A stretch of DNA of 17,075 nt, from assembly GCA_045603485.1 (NCBI GenBank), contig JAZUMF010000094.1:1-17075 (forward strand), in the 5' to 3' direction. The position numbers and the translations under genes are program-made. The first letter of the stretch is position 1. Each line of letters begins with the position of its first letter. This document shows positions 1-6,550 of the stretch, in pieces. This DNA comes from RGIG5952 sp045603485. GTDB taxonomy: Bacteria; Verrucomicrobiota; Kiritimatiellia; RFP12; JAAYLN01. Under the pieces are notes generated by a model, which did no database searches, was not told the origin of the DNA, and worked only from the letters and a program-made list of their open reading frames with translations.

Positions 1-1183
1 CCTGTACTACACCGACGGACGCGTCAAGAACGCTGTCAACATCGTAGCCGAGAAAATGATGCAGAACGGCTTTGAGGTCGAGGGCGACGACGGCGCACTT
101 TACAAGGCGTTCCAGAAGCTCGACGGCCCCGCAAAGTTCATTGAGGCCTTGAAGTGGACGCGTGTTTTCGGCGGTTCAATTATCGTTCTCGATGTTGCCG
201 GTGCCGGTGAATGGGATACGCCCTGGGATCCCGCAAGTGGCGGGACTATCCGCGGTCTCCGTGTGTACCCGCGCACCCGCGTGATGCTCTCGATGATGGA
301 AACGGTGAAGATGCCCGAATCCTTGTATTTCGAGAGTTTCGAACGCTACATCTTGCAGACGGCATCCGGCAATTTCTTCACGGTGCATGCCTCCCGCTGT
401 CTCGTATTCAAGTCCGTAACGAAAGTAGACGCAGCTTTCCCCGGCTGGCTCGACTATGAAAAGTTCTGGGGGCTCTCCGCTATCTACGAGGGCCTTGAAG
501 ACGCGGGCCACTTCGGCACGACGGTGCAGGGAATCTCGCACCTCGTAAAGGAATGTTCCATCGTCAAGTACAAGATGTCGAACCTGGAACAGCTCGTGTC
601 CGAAAACAACTACAAGGCCATCGAGACCCGCATGGAAGCCATCGACGAACAGAAAAGCATCATTAACGGCGTTATGCTTGGCGAGGGCGAAGACTGCACC
701 CGCGAGAACTTCTCGTTTGCCGGGCTCCCCGAAATATGGGACAGACAGGCCATGAGCGTCGCCGGTTCCTACCGAATTCCCGTAACCTTGCTTTTCGGCC
801 GTTCCGCGGCAGGAATGAACGCGACCGGCGAGGGCGACGACGACAACTTCAATTCCTACATTGCCGGTTTGCAACAGGCGCAGCTTGCGCCGCCGCTTTA
901 CATGCTCATGGGCATGCTGAACGCGAAGACGAAGACCGTGGACACTTCCAAGGAATCGCTCACAATCAATTTCAACCCGCTTTCCAAGCGCGACCAGAAG
1001 ACGGATGCCGAGACCCGCGAAATCCAGAGCCGTACCGACAAGAACTATGTCGATGCCGGTGTGCTGTCGCAGGAGGAAGTTAGAAAGAACCGCTTTGTTG
1101 GCGGCTATGCGCTTGAAACCAGCGTGGAAGACGAGGCCATAATAGACCTCGACAAGGACGAGGGCGAAGGTGCCGGTGTGTAA
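1..1183 (+). CDS. Portal-like protein, DUF1073 family (5' end outside window)
   Basis: This is the portal-type protein of the head vertex, through which DNA is packaged and leaves; it should act as a ring in the procapsid. The reading frame is already open at base 2 and continues to the TAA at 1181-1183, so the gene starts before the window; about 393 residues are visible. Marks of the DUF1073 family are 'VHASRCLVF' near the middle, 'GRSAAGMNATGEGDDD' where relatives have G-x-S-P-S-G-L-N-A-S-x-E-G, 'FNPLSKRD', and the helical end 'KTDAETREI...YVDAGVLSQEEVR'. The family is now often labelled 'anti-CBASS Acb1-like' in databases because some members carry an Acb1 domain. I see no pair of HxT/HxS motifs of that 2H phosphoesterase here, so a plain portal role is favoured. 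It stands directly before the minor head gene, the normal order. Confidence 0.85.
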   Translation, partial: LYYTDGRVKNAVNIVAEKMMQNGFEVEGDDGALYKAFQKLDGPAKFIEALKWTRVFGGSIIVLDVAGAGEWDTPWDPASGGTIRGLRVYPRTRVMLSMMETVKMPESLYFESFERYILQTASGNFFTVHASRCLVFKSVTKVDAAFPGWLDYEKFWGLSAIYEGLEDAGHFGTTVQGISHLVKECSIVKYKMSNLEQLVSENNYKAIETRMEAIDEQKSIINGVMLGEGEDCTRENFSFAGLPEIWDRQAMSVAGSYRIPVTLLFGRSAAGMNATGEGDDDNFNSYIAGLQQAQLAPPLYMLMGMLNAKTKTVDTSKESLTINFNPLSKRDQKTDAETREIQSRTDKNYVDAGVLSQEEVRKNRFVGGYALETSVEDEAIIDLDKDEGEGAGV

Positions 1184-1204
1184 CGTAACGGGGGAATAAA
1201 ATAA

Positions 1205-3151
1205 ATGATTCCTACGAGCAAGTTCATCAACGACCTCAAACGGGCTGGCGGCATGACTAAGGTCAAGTTGCGCCGCCTTAAGGGCCTCAAATGGAAATAC
1301 CCGCTTTCGCTTGAACGGCAATACGCAGCGGCCATAAACCGTTTCATGTCGAAGCGGTGGAAGGAATACGCAAAAATAGCGGTTCCCATGATGGTTCCGC
1401 GCGTGGACGCCCTGGAAGACCTGGAGCCCGTTCCGGGAACGAACGGCCCGGCCCTCGGTGCCATCGTCAGCGTTTCGAAGTCGCTTTCCGAATTTAACCG
1501 CCGCGAACTGAACGCATTTAAGAAGATCGCCATTGGCGAGGCTTTCGCGGAAGACGAGCCGTGGTTAAAGAATGTCCTCGAAACATGGTCCCGCGAACAG
1601 GTGACGCTTATCACGAAGGCCACGCAGGATATGCTCGACACGGTGGCCCGAAGGATCCGCGACGGCGTGAAGGTCGGAAAGAGCGCAAAGGAAGTCGCCG
1701 CCATGATAAATGCAGACCTACCCGGCATAAGCTACCGCCGCGCCCGAATAATCGCACGCGACCAGACCGCAAAACTCAATTCCTCACTTACGCAGGGGCG
1801 AATGACAGATGCAGGAATGGAAACGTACATCTGGGACACGGCACAGGACGAACGAGTGAGGGGCGACCCCGACGGATTCTACCCGAAGGCGCTGCCGTCT
1901 CATTTTGTCATGCAGGGCAAGATTTGCCGATGGGATGATCCGACCGTGTGGCTAGAAAACGGCGAATGGGTGAAACGTGCCGGTGACGCTCCGTACTTCC
2001 ACCCAGGAATGGCTATCATGTGCCGTTGCGTGGCCGTCCCGAACTGGAACGAGCTTGAAGGCGTCGAGGGCTCCGATTTGCCCGCAGTACCCGAAGAAGT
2101 GACGCCGCCAACCACGACAGAACCCGAACCGATCGCAGAAAACGTTGGAATCTTTGCAAGCGAAAAGGAATTTTTAAAGTCTTTGTCCGCGAAGTTCCCC
2201 GAATCTTCGAAGATTCCGAACCGCGTAAAGAGTGACGCATTCTCGCGAATAAAGAGGCTCGACGGCGAATCGCAGCTTGCCTACTCGAACACTTTTTTGT
2301 CTTTCGTGCGTGAACTCAAAAGCTCGTCCAAGAGCGCCTTCGGTTCTTTTTTCCTTGATGTAAAAATCAAGAGAGCCGGGGCCACGGGCGGCGACATCGT
2401 GCATGAGGTGGGCCACGCCATAGACCGGAAGATAGGGCGAAGCAAGGGAGCCGTTTACGCGTCTGCCTTGAAGTCGGCGAAGTTCGGCAACAGGAACCTT
2501 GGCGAAATCGTAAGGGACGAACTGATAGACCCTATTGTTACGGCGGTAAAGGCAGAACGGCTCGACACCATCAAGAACCTTGTCAAGTCGATACCGAACG
2601 AAAGCAGGGCCGCTATTGCCGAGTCCTTGAAGGCCGAAGGTTCGTGGCGTTACGACTGGATAAGGGCCGCTATGGGCAAGGTGAACGACATCGAGACGCA
2701 CCGAAAAACCATGGCTATTCTCGGCACCCTCGAAAACCGCGAAATGTTCGAGGCACTAGCAAACGGGAAAACAAACATCGTTTCGGACTATGTCTTGAAC
2801 AGGATTGAACGCTACGAGAATCCGGCCAACCTCACGACCATCGACAAGTTCAGCAAGACGCTTACGGATCTTGTCAAGGAAACGAAGAAGGGCGGGGACG
2901 AAGATTCCGTGTTCGGTTCATTCTCGGATATGTTCGAGGCCGGAACCGGTAAAGAAAACTTTTTCGGCAACCTGGGCCACGGCTCCCGATACTGGAGAGG
3001 ACGGGACGGCGAAGCGAACAAGTCGGCGGAGGCTTTTGCCGAGATTCTCGAAATGTTGTCGAGCCCGAACGACAATGGCAGGGAACTTCTCGAGAAATAT
3101 CTCCCCACTTCACGCGATTTTGTATTGGACTTGATAAAGGAGGCCCGATAG
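1205..3151 (+). CDS. Mu gpF-like minor head protein with C-terminal zincin-like metallopeptidase region
   Basis: 648 aa. The N-terminal half is a Mu gpF/SPP1 gp7-type minor head protein, which binds the portal and is carried in the head. Visible marks are 'RRARIIARDQTAKLNSS' near residue 180, 'YIWDTAQDERVR' near 215, and 'HPGMAIMCRC' from H266. The C-terminal half (about 320-648) is different: it holds HEVGH at residues 400-404, the HExxH zinc motif, and a later 'SAEAFAEILEML' with E609/E613, which resembles the third-ligand E-x-FAEAF helix of anthrax lethal factor-type gluzincins. I infer a zinc peptidase fused to a virion protein, either for head maturation or for delivery into the host. 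The spacing between the two motifs (about 205 residues) is longer than in lethal factor, so an insertion is likely. The start ATG follows GGGGA at 1191-1195. It ends one base before the next ATG. The MuF assignment is strong; the peptidase is motif-based. Confidence 0.8.
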   Translation: MIPTSKFINDLKRAGGMTKVKLRRLKGLKWKYPLSLERQYAAAINRFMSKRWKEYAKIAVPMMVPRVDALEDLEPVPGTNGPALGAIVSVSKSLSEFNRRELNAFKKIAIGEAFAEDEPWLKNVLETWSREQVTLITKATQDMLDTVARRIRDGVKVGKSAKEVAAMINADLPGISYRRARIIARDQTAKLNSSLTQGRMTDAGMETYIWDTAQDERVRGDPDGFYPKALPSHFVMQGKICRWDDPTVWLENGEWVKRAGDAPYFHPGMAIMCRCVAVPNWNELEGVEGSDLPAVPEEVTPPTTTEPEPIAENVGIFASEKEFLKSLSAKFPESSKIPNRVKSDAFSRIKRLDGESQLAYSNTFLSFVRELKSSSKSAFGSFFLDVKIKRAGATGGDIVHEVGHAIDRKIGRSKGAVYASALKSAKFGNRNLGEIVRDELIDPIVTAVKAERLDTIKNLVKSIPNESRAAIAESLKAEGSWRYDWIRAAMGKVNDIETHRKTMAILGTLENREMFEALANGKTNIVSDYVLNRIERYENPANLTTIDKFSKTLTDLVKETKKGGDEDSVFGSFSDMFEAGTGKENFFGNLGHGSRYWRGRDGEANKSAEAFAEILEMLSSPNDNGRELLEKYLPTSRDFVLDLIKEAR

Positions 3152-3152
3152 A

Positions 3153-3395
3153 ATGACAACCGAAAAGCTGACCGAATCAATCGAACTAGAAGATTACTGC
3201 CTATTGAAGGGCTATTCGATAGTATATAACCGCTGGGTCGATGCGGTCGTTTTGAGCCGTGACGGCAAAGATTACAAGTTCAAGGATGATGTCTCCGACG
3301 AGAAGGTGTTTGAGGCCGTCAAGGATTTTCCGATGGACGATCCGCTTGCCGACTTGCTCGAAGAAGTCGAATACCCGGAAGACGAAATCCAGTAA
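3153..3395 (+). CDS. Small acidic protein of unknown function
   Basis: 80 aa, not recognised. It has 23 Asp/Glu against 9 Lys/Arg, ends in the acidic run 'LLEEVEYPEDEIQ', and has no signal peptide or membrane segment. A full AAAGGAGG at 3136-3143 lies inside the end of the minor head gene, 9 nt before the ATG, so strong translation coupled to that gene is expected. It is the last gene before a terminator. The position directly after a protein with a peptidase-like C-terminus, together with the charge, fits an inhibitor or immunity-type partner. A small head accessory protein is equally possible. Neither role is shown by sequence. Confidence 0.75.
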   Translation: MTTEKLTESIELEDYCLLKGYSIVYNRWVDAVVLSRDGKDYKFKDDVSDEKVFEAVKDFPMDDPLADLLEEVEYPEDEIQ

Positions 3396-3409
3396 ATTTT
3401 GCCACCGAC

Positions 3410-3443
3410 GGGGACGGTTTTTAGGAGCCGTCCCCTTCTTTGT
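3410..3443 (+). terminator. Rho-independent terminator after the minor head segment
   Basis: A perfect 8-bp GC-rich stem GGGGACGG (3410-3417) / CCGTCCCC (3428-3435) encloses a 10-nt loop and is followed by TTCTTTGTGG and then T6. It lies 14 bases after the stop of the 80-aa gene and ends the first transcription segment. Confidence 0.8.
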
Positions 3444-3446
3444 GGA

Positions 3447-3500
3447 TTTTTTGTTAAATTTTTTGTTATTATTTTGTTATTTTTTTATTATATTTAGGTC
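3447..3500 (+). promoter_or_regulatory. AT-rich phased T-tract region with promoter-like elements before the capsid genes
   Basis: T-tracts end in GTTA at 3453, 3465 and 3476, steps of 12 and 11 bases, close to one helical turn, which predicts curved DNA. TTGTTA (3463-3468) and TATTAT (3486-3491) are exactly 17 bases apart; an overlapping TATATT lies at 3489-3494. Either -10 would place the transcript start within a few bases of the ATG at 3501, and there is no AGGAG-type site before that ATG. Promoter function is inferred; the actual sigma factor of the host is unknown. Confidence 0.5.
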
Positions 3501-4718
3501 ATGATGGATAAGAAGGACAAGATTTTAGCGGCTCAAAGCCGCCTCGACTGGTACGAAGACGCCATCGACTATGCCACCTCGCCCGCCGAAAAGACCGACG
3601 AGGGATTCCTTGTGGCCCGTGCGCCCGTAACTTCAATCGGTGTTTTTTCTTACCGCAACCCGGACGGCTCCGAACGCCGCGAGCTCCGTTTGCCCGAAGA
3701 AGTTTTCAAAGCCGATTCGCTCGCCTCGCTTCGCCTTAAGCCTTTGACACTTTTGCACCCCGAAGAAGCCGTTACGCCCGAGAATATCGAGGCCCTGCAA
3801 GTCGGCTCCGTCGGTTCGGATGTCACGACGGATTCTTACCGCGTCTACGTTTCGCTGGCCGCGACCAAGAAGGACGGAATCGACGCCGTGGAAAACGGCA
3901 CCGCGCGTTCGCTCTCTTGCGGCTACACTTGCGATATTGAATGGTCTAGCGGTACATGGATGGGTATGAAATATGACTGCATCCAGCGCAATATCCGTTA
4001 CAACCATGTTGCCTTGGTTCCAGTTCCCCGCGCCGGTGACGGCAACTCTATCCGTATGGACGCCGCCGGAACGCCTACCCTCCCCGACATGAACAAGTAT
4101 GAAGTAAACAACAACCAAAACGAGGACAAGATGGAAAAGATTCACTTGGACGGGGCTGACTACCAGGCGGAGCCCCAGGTAATTGCCGCCTATCACAAGG
4201 CAGTCGATCGCGCCGATGGCCTCGAAAAGGAACTTGAACAGCTCCGCAAGGATTCCAAAGCCGAAGCCGAAAAGCTGAACGCCAAGATTTCCGCCGCCGA
4301 AGGCGAACGCGACTCCTACAAGGAACGCCTCGACAAGGCCGAAACCGACATGCCGTCCCGCATTGACGCCGCCGTGAAGGCCCGCCTCGACATCGTCGGC
4401 AAGGCAACCGCCGCCGGAGTCGAAGTAAAGGACGACATGGCCGATGCCGACATCAAGAAGGCTGTCATTGGCAAGGTTTTCCCGTCCGCCAATCTCGACG
4501 GCAAGGATGAAGCCTACATTGACGCCCGCTTCGATTGCGCTTGCGAAACCATCGCTATGCAGAAGGAAGCCGGTAGCCGTGGCGACGCCGCAGACTTTCC
4601 TCCCCAGAACAAACAACCGATTTCCAACCAGGCCCGCCTCGATGAAGCGCAGAAGCGTTACAACGAACGCATGGACAACGCCTGGAAGGACGATTTCAAC
4701 AAGAACAAGGAGGCCTAA
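3501..4718 (+). CDS. Prohead protease (DUF2213) fused to a scaffold-like C-terminal domain
   Basis: 405 aa. Residues 1-190 match DUF2213, a capsid maturation serine protease of the herpesvirus-assemblin/phage-prohead type. The family pattern is seen as 'KPLTLLHPEEAV' (H86), 'GTARSLSCGYT' (S137/S139) and 'RYNHVALVPVPRAGD' (H169), which supply the likely Ser and His residues. From about 230 to 290 there is a charged heptad-like helix ('LEKELEQLRKDSKAEAEKL'), typical of scaffolding proteins, then a polar tail. So protease and scaffold are one chain, expected to fill the procapsid and be cleaved away. An internal Met211 (base 4131) has GAGG five bases upstream and could give a scaffold-only product. 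Unlike its neighbours this gene has no clear Shine-Dalgarno site before the ATG. Met2 at 3504 is an alternative start. Confidence 0.88.
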   Translation: MMDKKDKILAAQSRLDWYEDAIDYATSPAEKTDEGFLVARAPVTSIGVFSYRNPDGSERRELRLPEEVFKADSLASLRLKPLTLLHPEEAVTPENIEALQVGSVGSDVTTDSYRVYVSLAATKKDGIDAVENGTARSLSCGYTCDIEWSSGTWMGMKYDCIQRNIRYNHVALVPVPRAGDGNSIRMDAAGTPTLPDMNKYEVNNNQNEDKMEKIHLDGADYQAEPQVIAAYHKAVDRADGLEKELEQLRKDSKAEAEKLNAKISAAEGERDSYKERLDKAETDMPSRIDAAVKARLDIVGKATAAGVEVKDDMADADIKKAVIGKVFPSANLDGKDEAYIDARFDCACETIAMQKEAGSRGDAADFPPQNKQPISNQARLDEAQKRYNERMDNAWKDDFNKNKEA

Positions 4719-4720
4719 TC

Positions 4721-5455
4721 ATGGCTGCTTATGGTAATATGGACAAGGGCCTGCCGGGCGAACTGGTTGGCCTCACTCCCACTCATCAGATTGACTCCCG
4801 TCTCGCGAAGGGCGCCGTCCCGTTCGGTGGTCTTTGCTTTGGCACGGGCGATGGCGAACAGGTGACCGCGAATGGCGAAGGCGCCCTGCTCGGTATCGCC
4901 GCACGCACCGCACTCGACACTCCCGAATACGTCGATGGCGAAGCTGTCAACGTTTGCCGCACCGGCAAGATTTTCGGCACCGCCGGCGAAGCTATCTCCG
5001 CCGACGCCGAAGTGTCCGTGAACGCATCCACCGGTAAGATCGTCGCCAAGACTTCCGCCGCCGCTGGCGCAAAGCGCACCGTGACCATCACGATTGCCGG
5101 CACTTCTGCCGCAAGCAAGGTCGTTACCGTCGTTGTCGGTGACAAGGTCGCCCATGTGAACACCACCGACGATGTGAAGGCCGCCGCCGATGTTGCTGCC
5201 GCACTCAAGGCCGCGCTCGCCGCACTTGACATCCCGTTTGTCGCAAGTGTCGCTTCTGCCGTCGTTACCCTCACCGCAAAGGAAAAGGGTGTCGCCGCCA
5301 ACGACATCGCCGTGACCGGCACCACCAATGATGGCACGCAGACCGTGACCGTTGCAAATGGCACCTCCGGCGCAGATGTTGTCCTGAACCCCGGATGGTT
5401 CGCACGTTCCACCGCTGAAGCTGCCAATGACCTGGTCATTGTGGACCTCGGCTAA
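4721..5455 (+). CDS. Capsid cement/decoration protein, Gp24-like, with an inserted beta-rich domain
   Basis: 244 aa. The N-terminal part ('LPGELVGLTPTHQIDSR', then 'AVPFGGLCFGTGDGEQVT') and the C-terminal end ('NPGWFARSTAEAANDLVIVDLG') resemble phage structural cement proteins of the Gp24 type, which sit on the outside of the head lattice and stabilise it. Between residues about 112 and 228 there is an Ala/Thr/Val-rich insert with 'RTVTITIAGTSAASKVVTVVVGD', written here as two beta strands, a helix 'AADVAAALKAALAAL', then 'ASAVVTLTAKEKGVAANDI'. This resembles an accessory domain found in phage tail sheath proteins of the Mu/P2 type. The gene has AAGGAGG at 4707-4713, seven bases before the ATG, and stands directly before the major capsid gene, the usual place. 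Confidence 0.75.
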   Translation: MAAYGNMDKGLPGELVGLTPTHQIDSRLAKGAVPFGGLCFGTGDGEQVTANGEGALLGIAARTALDTPEYVDGEAVNVCRTGKIFGTAGEAISADAEVSVNASTGKIVAKTSAAAGAKRTVTITIAGTSAASKVVTVVVGDKVAHVNTTDDVKAAADVAAALKAALAALDIPFVASVASAVVTLTAKEKGVAANDIAVTGTTNDGTQTVTVANGTSGADVVLNPGWFARSTAEAANDLVIVDLG

Positions 5456-5471
5456 TAAGGAGAATTTCAAA

Positions 5472-6395
5472 ATGGCTGAACAGAATATGAGACTCGACGC
5501 CGACGAACAGGTGTTCTTTGACAACCAGCTCGCTCTTGTCAAGAGCCGCACCTACGATGTCGAACACAAGGCCCTCAAGGCCCTCTCCCTTCTCCCGGTG
5601 TCCACCGAACAGGATCCGGGCGCAACCCACATCATCTGGCGTTCCTACGACAAGGTGGGCATGGCGAAGATCATTGCAGACTATGCAAACGACTTCCCGC
5701 GTGCCGACATTGCCGGTGTGGAACACTCCAGCCCGGTCAAGGACATCGGCGTTTCCTACGGCTACTCCGTGAAGGAAATCCGCCGTGCACAAAAGGCCGG
5801 TGTCGCCCTCGACGCGAAGCGTGCCGAAGCTGCCCGCCGCGCCATCGACGAAAAGCAGGACTCCATCGCCTGGAAGGGCGACGCCAAGTCCAAGCTCCCC
5901 GGTTTCTGGAATGCCGAAGGCATCACCGAATACGTGGCCGCCAACGGAGCCGGTGGCACGAAGACATGGGCTACCAAGACCGCGGACGAAATCGTTGCCG
6001 ACTTCGCCGGCCTTGTCTCCGCTGGCCCGGAATCCACCAACGGTATCGAAAACCCGGATACGGTTATCCTGCCGCTCTCGCTCTACCTGAAGCTCCAGAA
6101 CACGCCGTATGGCAGCAACCGCGACAAGACGGTGCTCGGATTCATCCGCGAGAACTTCCCGCAGATTACCCGCATCGACTGGGTTGCCGATCTCGCTACC
6201 GCAGGTGCAGGCGGAGCTTCCCGCGTCGTGGCCTACGCCCGCGACCCGCTGAAGGTCGAAGTCCAGATCACGCAGCGCTTCGAACAGATGCCGCCGCAGC
6301 TCACCGGCATGGTGTACGACATTCCTTGCTTGCAGTCTACCGGCGGCACGATTGTCTACTACCCGATGTCCGTCGTGTTCTGTGACGGTCTGTAA
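5472..6395 (+). CDS. Major capsid protein, DUF2184 family
   Basis: 307 aa, about the usual length. This is the HK97-fold shell protein. Family features are the N-terminal 'QVFFDNQLALVKSRTYDVEH', 'VSYGYSVKEIRRAQKAG', 'NPDTVILPLSLYLKLQNT', 'FPQITRIDWVADL' and the C-terminal 'GTIVYYPMSVVFCDGL'. I chose the ATG at 5472 because AAGGAG (5457-5462) stands nine bases upstream; an in-frame ATG at 5427 lies inside the previous gene with no such site. Tandem TAA stops end the gene. It is followed by RNA hairpins and a terminator, so it is the last gene of the capsid segment, which may let it be made in great excess. Confidence 0.9.
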   Translation: MAEQNMRLDADEQVFFDNQLALVKSRTYDVEHKALKALSLLPVSTEQDPGATHIIWRSYDKVGMAKIIADYANDFPRADIAGVEHSSPVKDIGVSYGYSVKEIRRAQKAGVALDAKRAEAARRAIDEKQDSIAWKGDAKSKLPGFWNAEGITEYVAANGAGGTKTWATKTADEIVADFAGLVSAGPESTNGIENPDTVILPLSLYLKLQNTPYGSNRDKTVLGFIRENFPQITRIDWVADLATAGAGGASRVVAYARDPLKVEVQITQRFEQMPPQLTGMVYDIPCLQSTGGTIVYYPMSVVFCDGL

Positions 6396-6398
6396 TAA

Positions 6399-6463
6399 GT
6401 CTCCTGTGAAGAGACACCTCTGGCATACGGGGAGCGTCCGTCAAAAGACGCGAATAGTATGCC
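6399..6463 (+). other. Two RNA hairpins in the 3' untranslated region of the capsid gene
   Basis: The first hairpin is GTCTC (6399-6403) / GAGAC (6411-6415) with a 7-nt loop, starting one base after the tandem stops. The second is a two-level stem: GGCATAC (6422-6428) / GTATGCC (6457-6463) outside and GCGTC (6434-6438) / GACGC (6447-6451) inside. All stems are perfect. I recognise no named RNA family. ACACC at 6414-6418 could also pair with GGTGT at 6477-6481 in the arm of the following terminator, a possible alternative fold. A role in protecting the capsid mRNA 3' end is inferred. Confidence 0.6.
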
Positions 6464-6475
6464 GACCTTTTTCTT

Positions 6476-6512
6476 GGGTGTAGGGTCATGCCCGGCCCTA
6501 CGCCCTTTTTTT
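6476..6512 (+). terminator. Strong Rho-independent terminator after the capsid block
   Basis: GGGTGTAGGG (6476-6485) pairs with CCCTACGCCC (6496-6505): ten base pairs with one G-U, a 10-nt loop, followed by seven T (6506-6512). It separates capsid genes from the connector and tail genes. Confidence 0.88.
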
Positions 6513-6526
6513 CATAAACGACGGGC

Positions 6527-6548
6527 TATTATCTAACAGGAGATAATA
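6527..6548 (+). promoter_or_regulatory. Hairpin holding the ribosome binding site of the 127-aa gene
   Basis: TATTATCT (6527-6534) and AGATAATA (6541-6548) form a perfect 8-bp inverted repeat with the 6-nt loop AACAGG. The Shine-Dalgarno AGGAG (6538-6542) lies in the loop and first stem bases, and the ATG is at 6551. The fold would partly mask the site. On DNA the same palindrome could be an operator, and TATTAT could be a -10, though I find no good -35 upstream. Confidence 0.55.
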
Positions 6549-6550
6549 TT

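Noticed and set aside
176..1321. Long antisense open frame, 381 codons, opposite the portal and minor head genes
   Set aside because: It runs opposite strongly recognised + strand domains and its translation is low-complexity Val/Gly/His/Leu-rich; a by-product of codon bias.
3633..4616. Antisense open frame, 327 codons, opposite the prohead protease
   Set aside because: The + strand matches DUF2213 throughout; the antisense product is Gly/Val/Phe-rich without any motif or ribosome site.
5427..5471. Upstream ATG for the major capsid gene
   Set aside because: It lies in the end of the cement gene without a ribosome site, while AAGGAG fits the ATG at 5472.
4715..5551. Antisense frames of 278 and 217 codons opposite the cement gene
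   Set aside because: Shadow frames of an Ala/Gly/Val-rich gene; one translation is mostly Gly and Asp, the other Ala/Ser/Thr/Val.
6399..6463. tRNA or known riboswitch in the gap after the capsid gene
   Set aside because: The stems do not form a cloverleaf with T and anticodon arms, and I see no signature of a named riboswitch.
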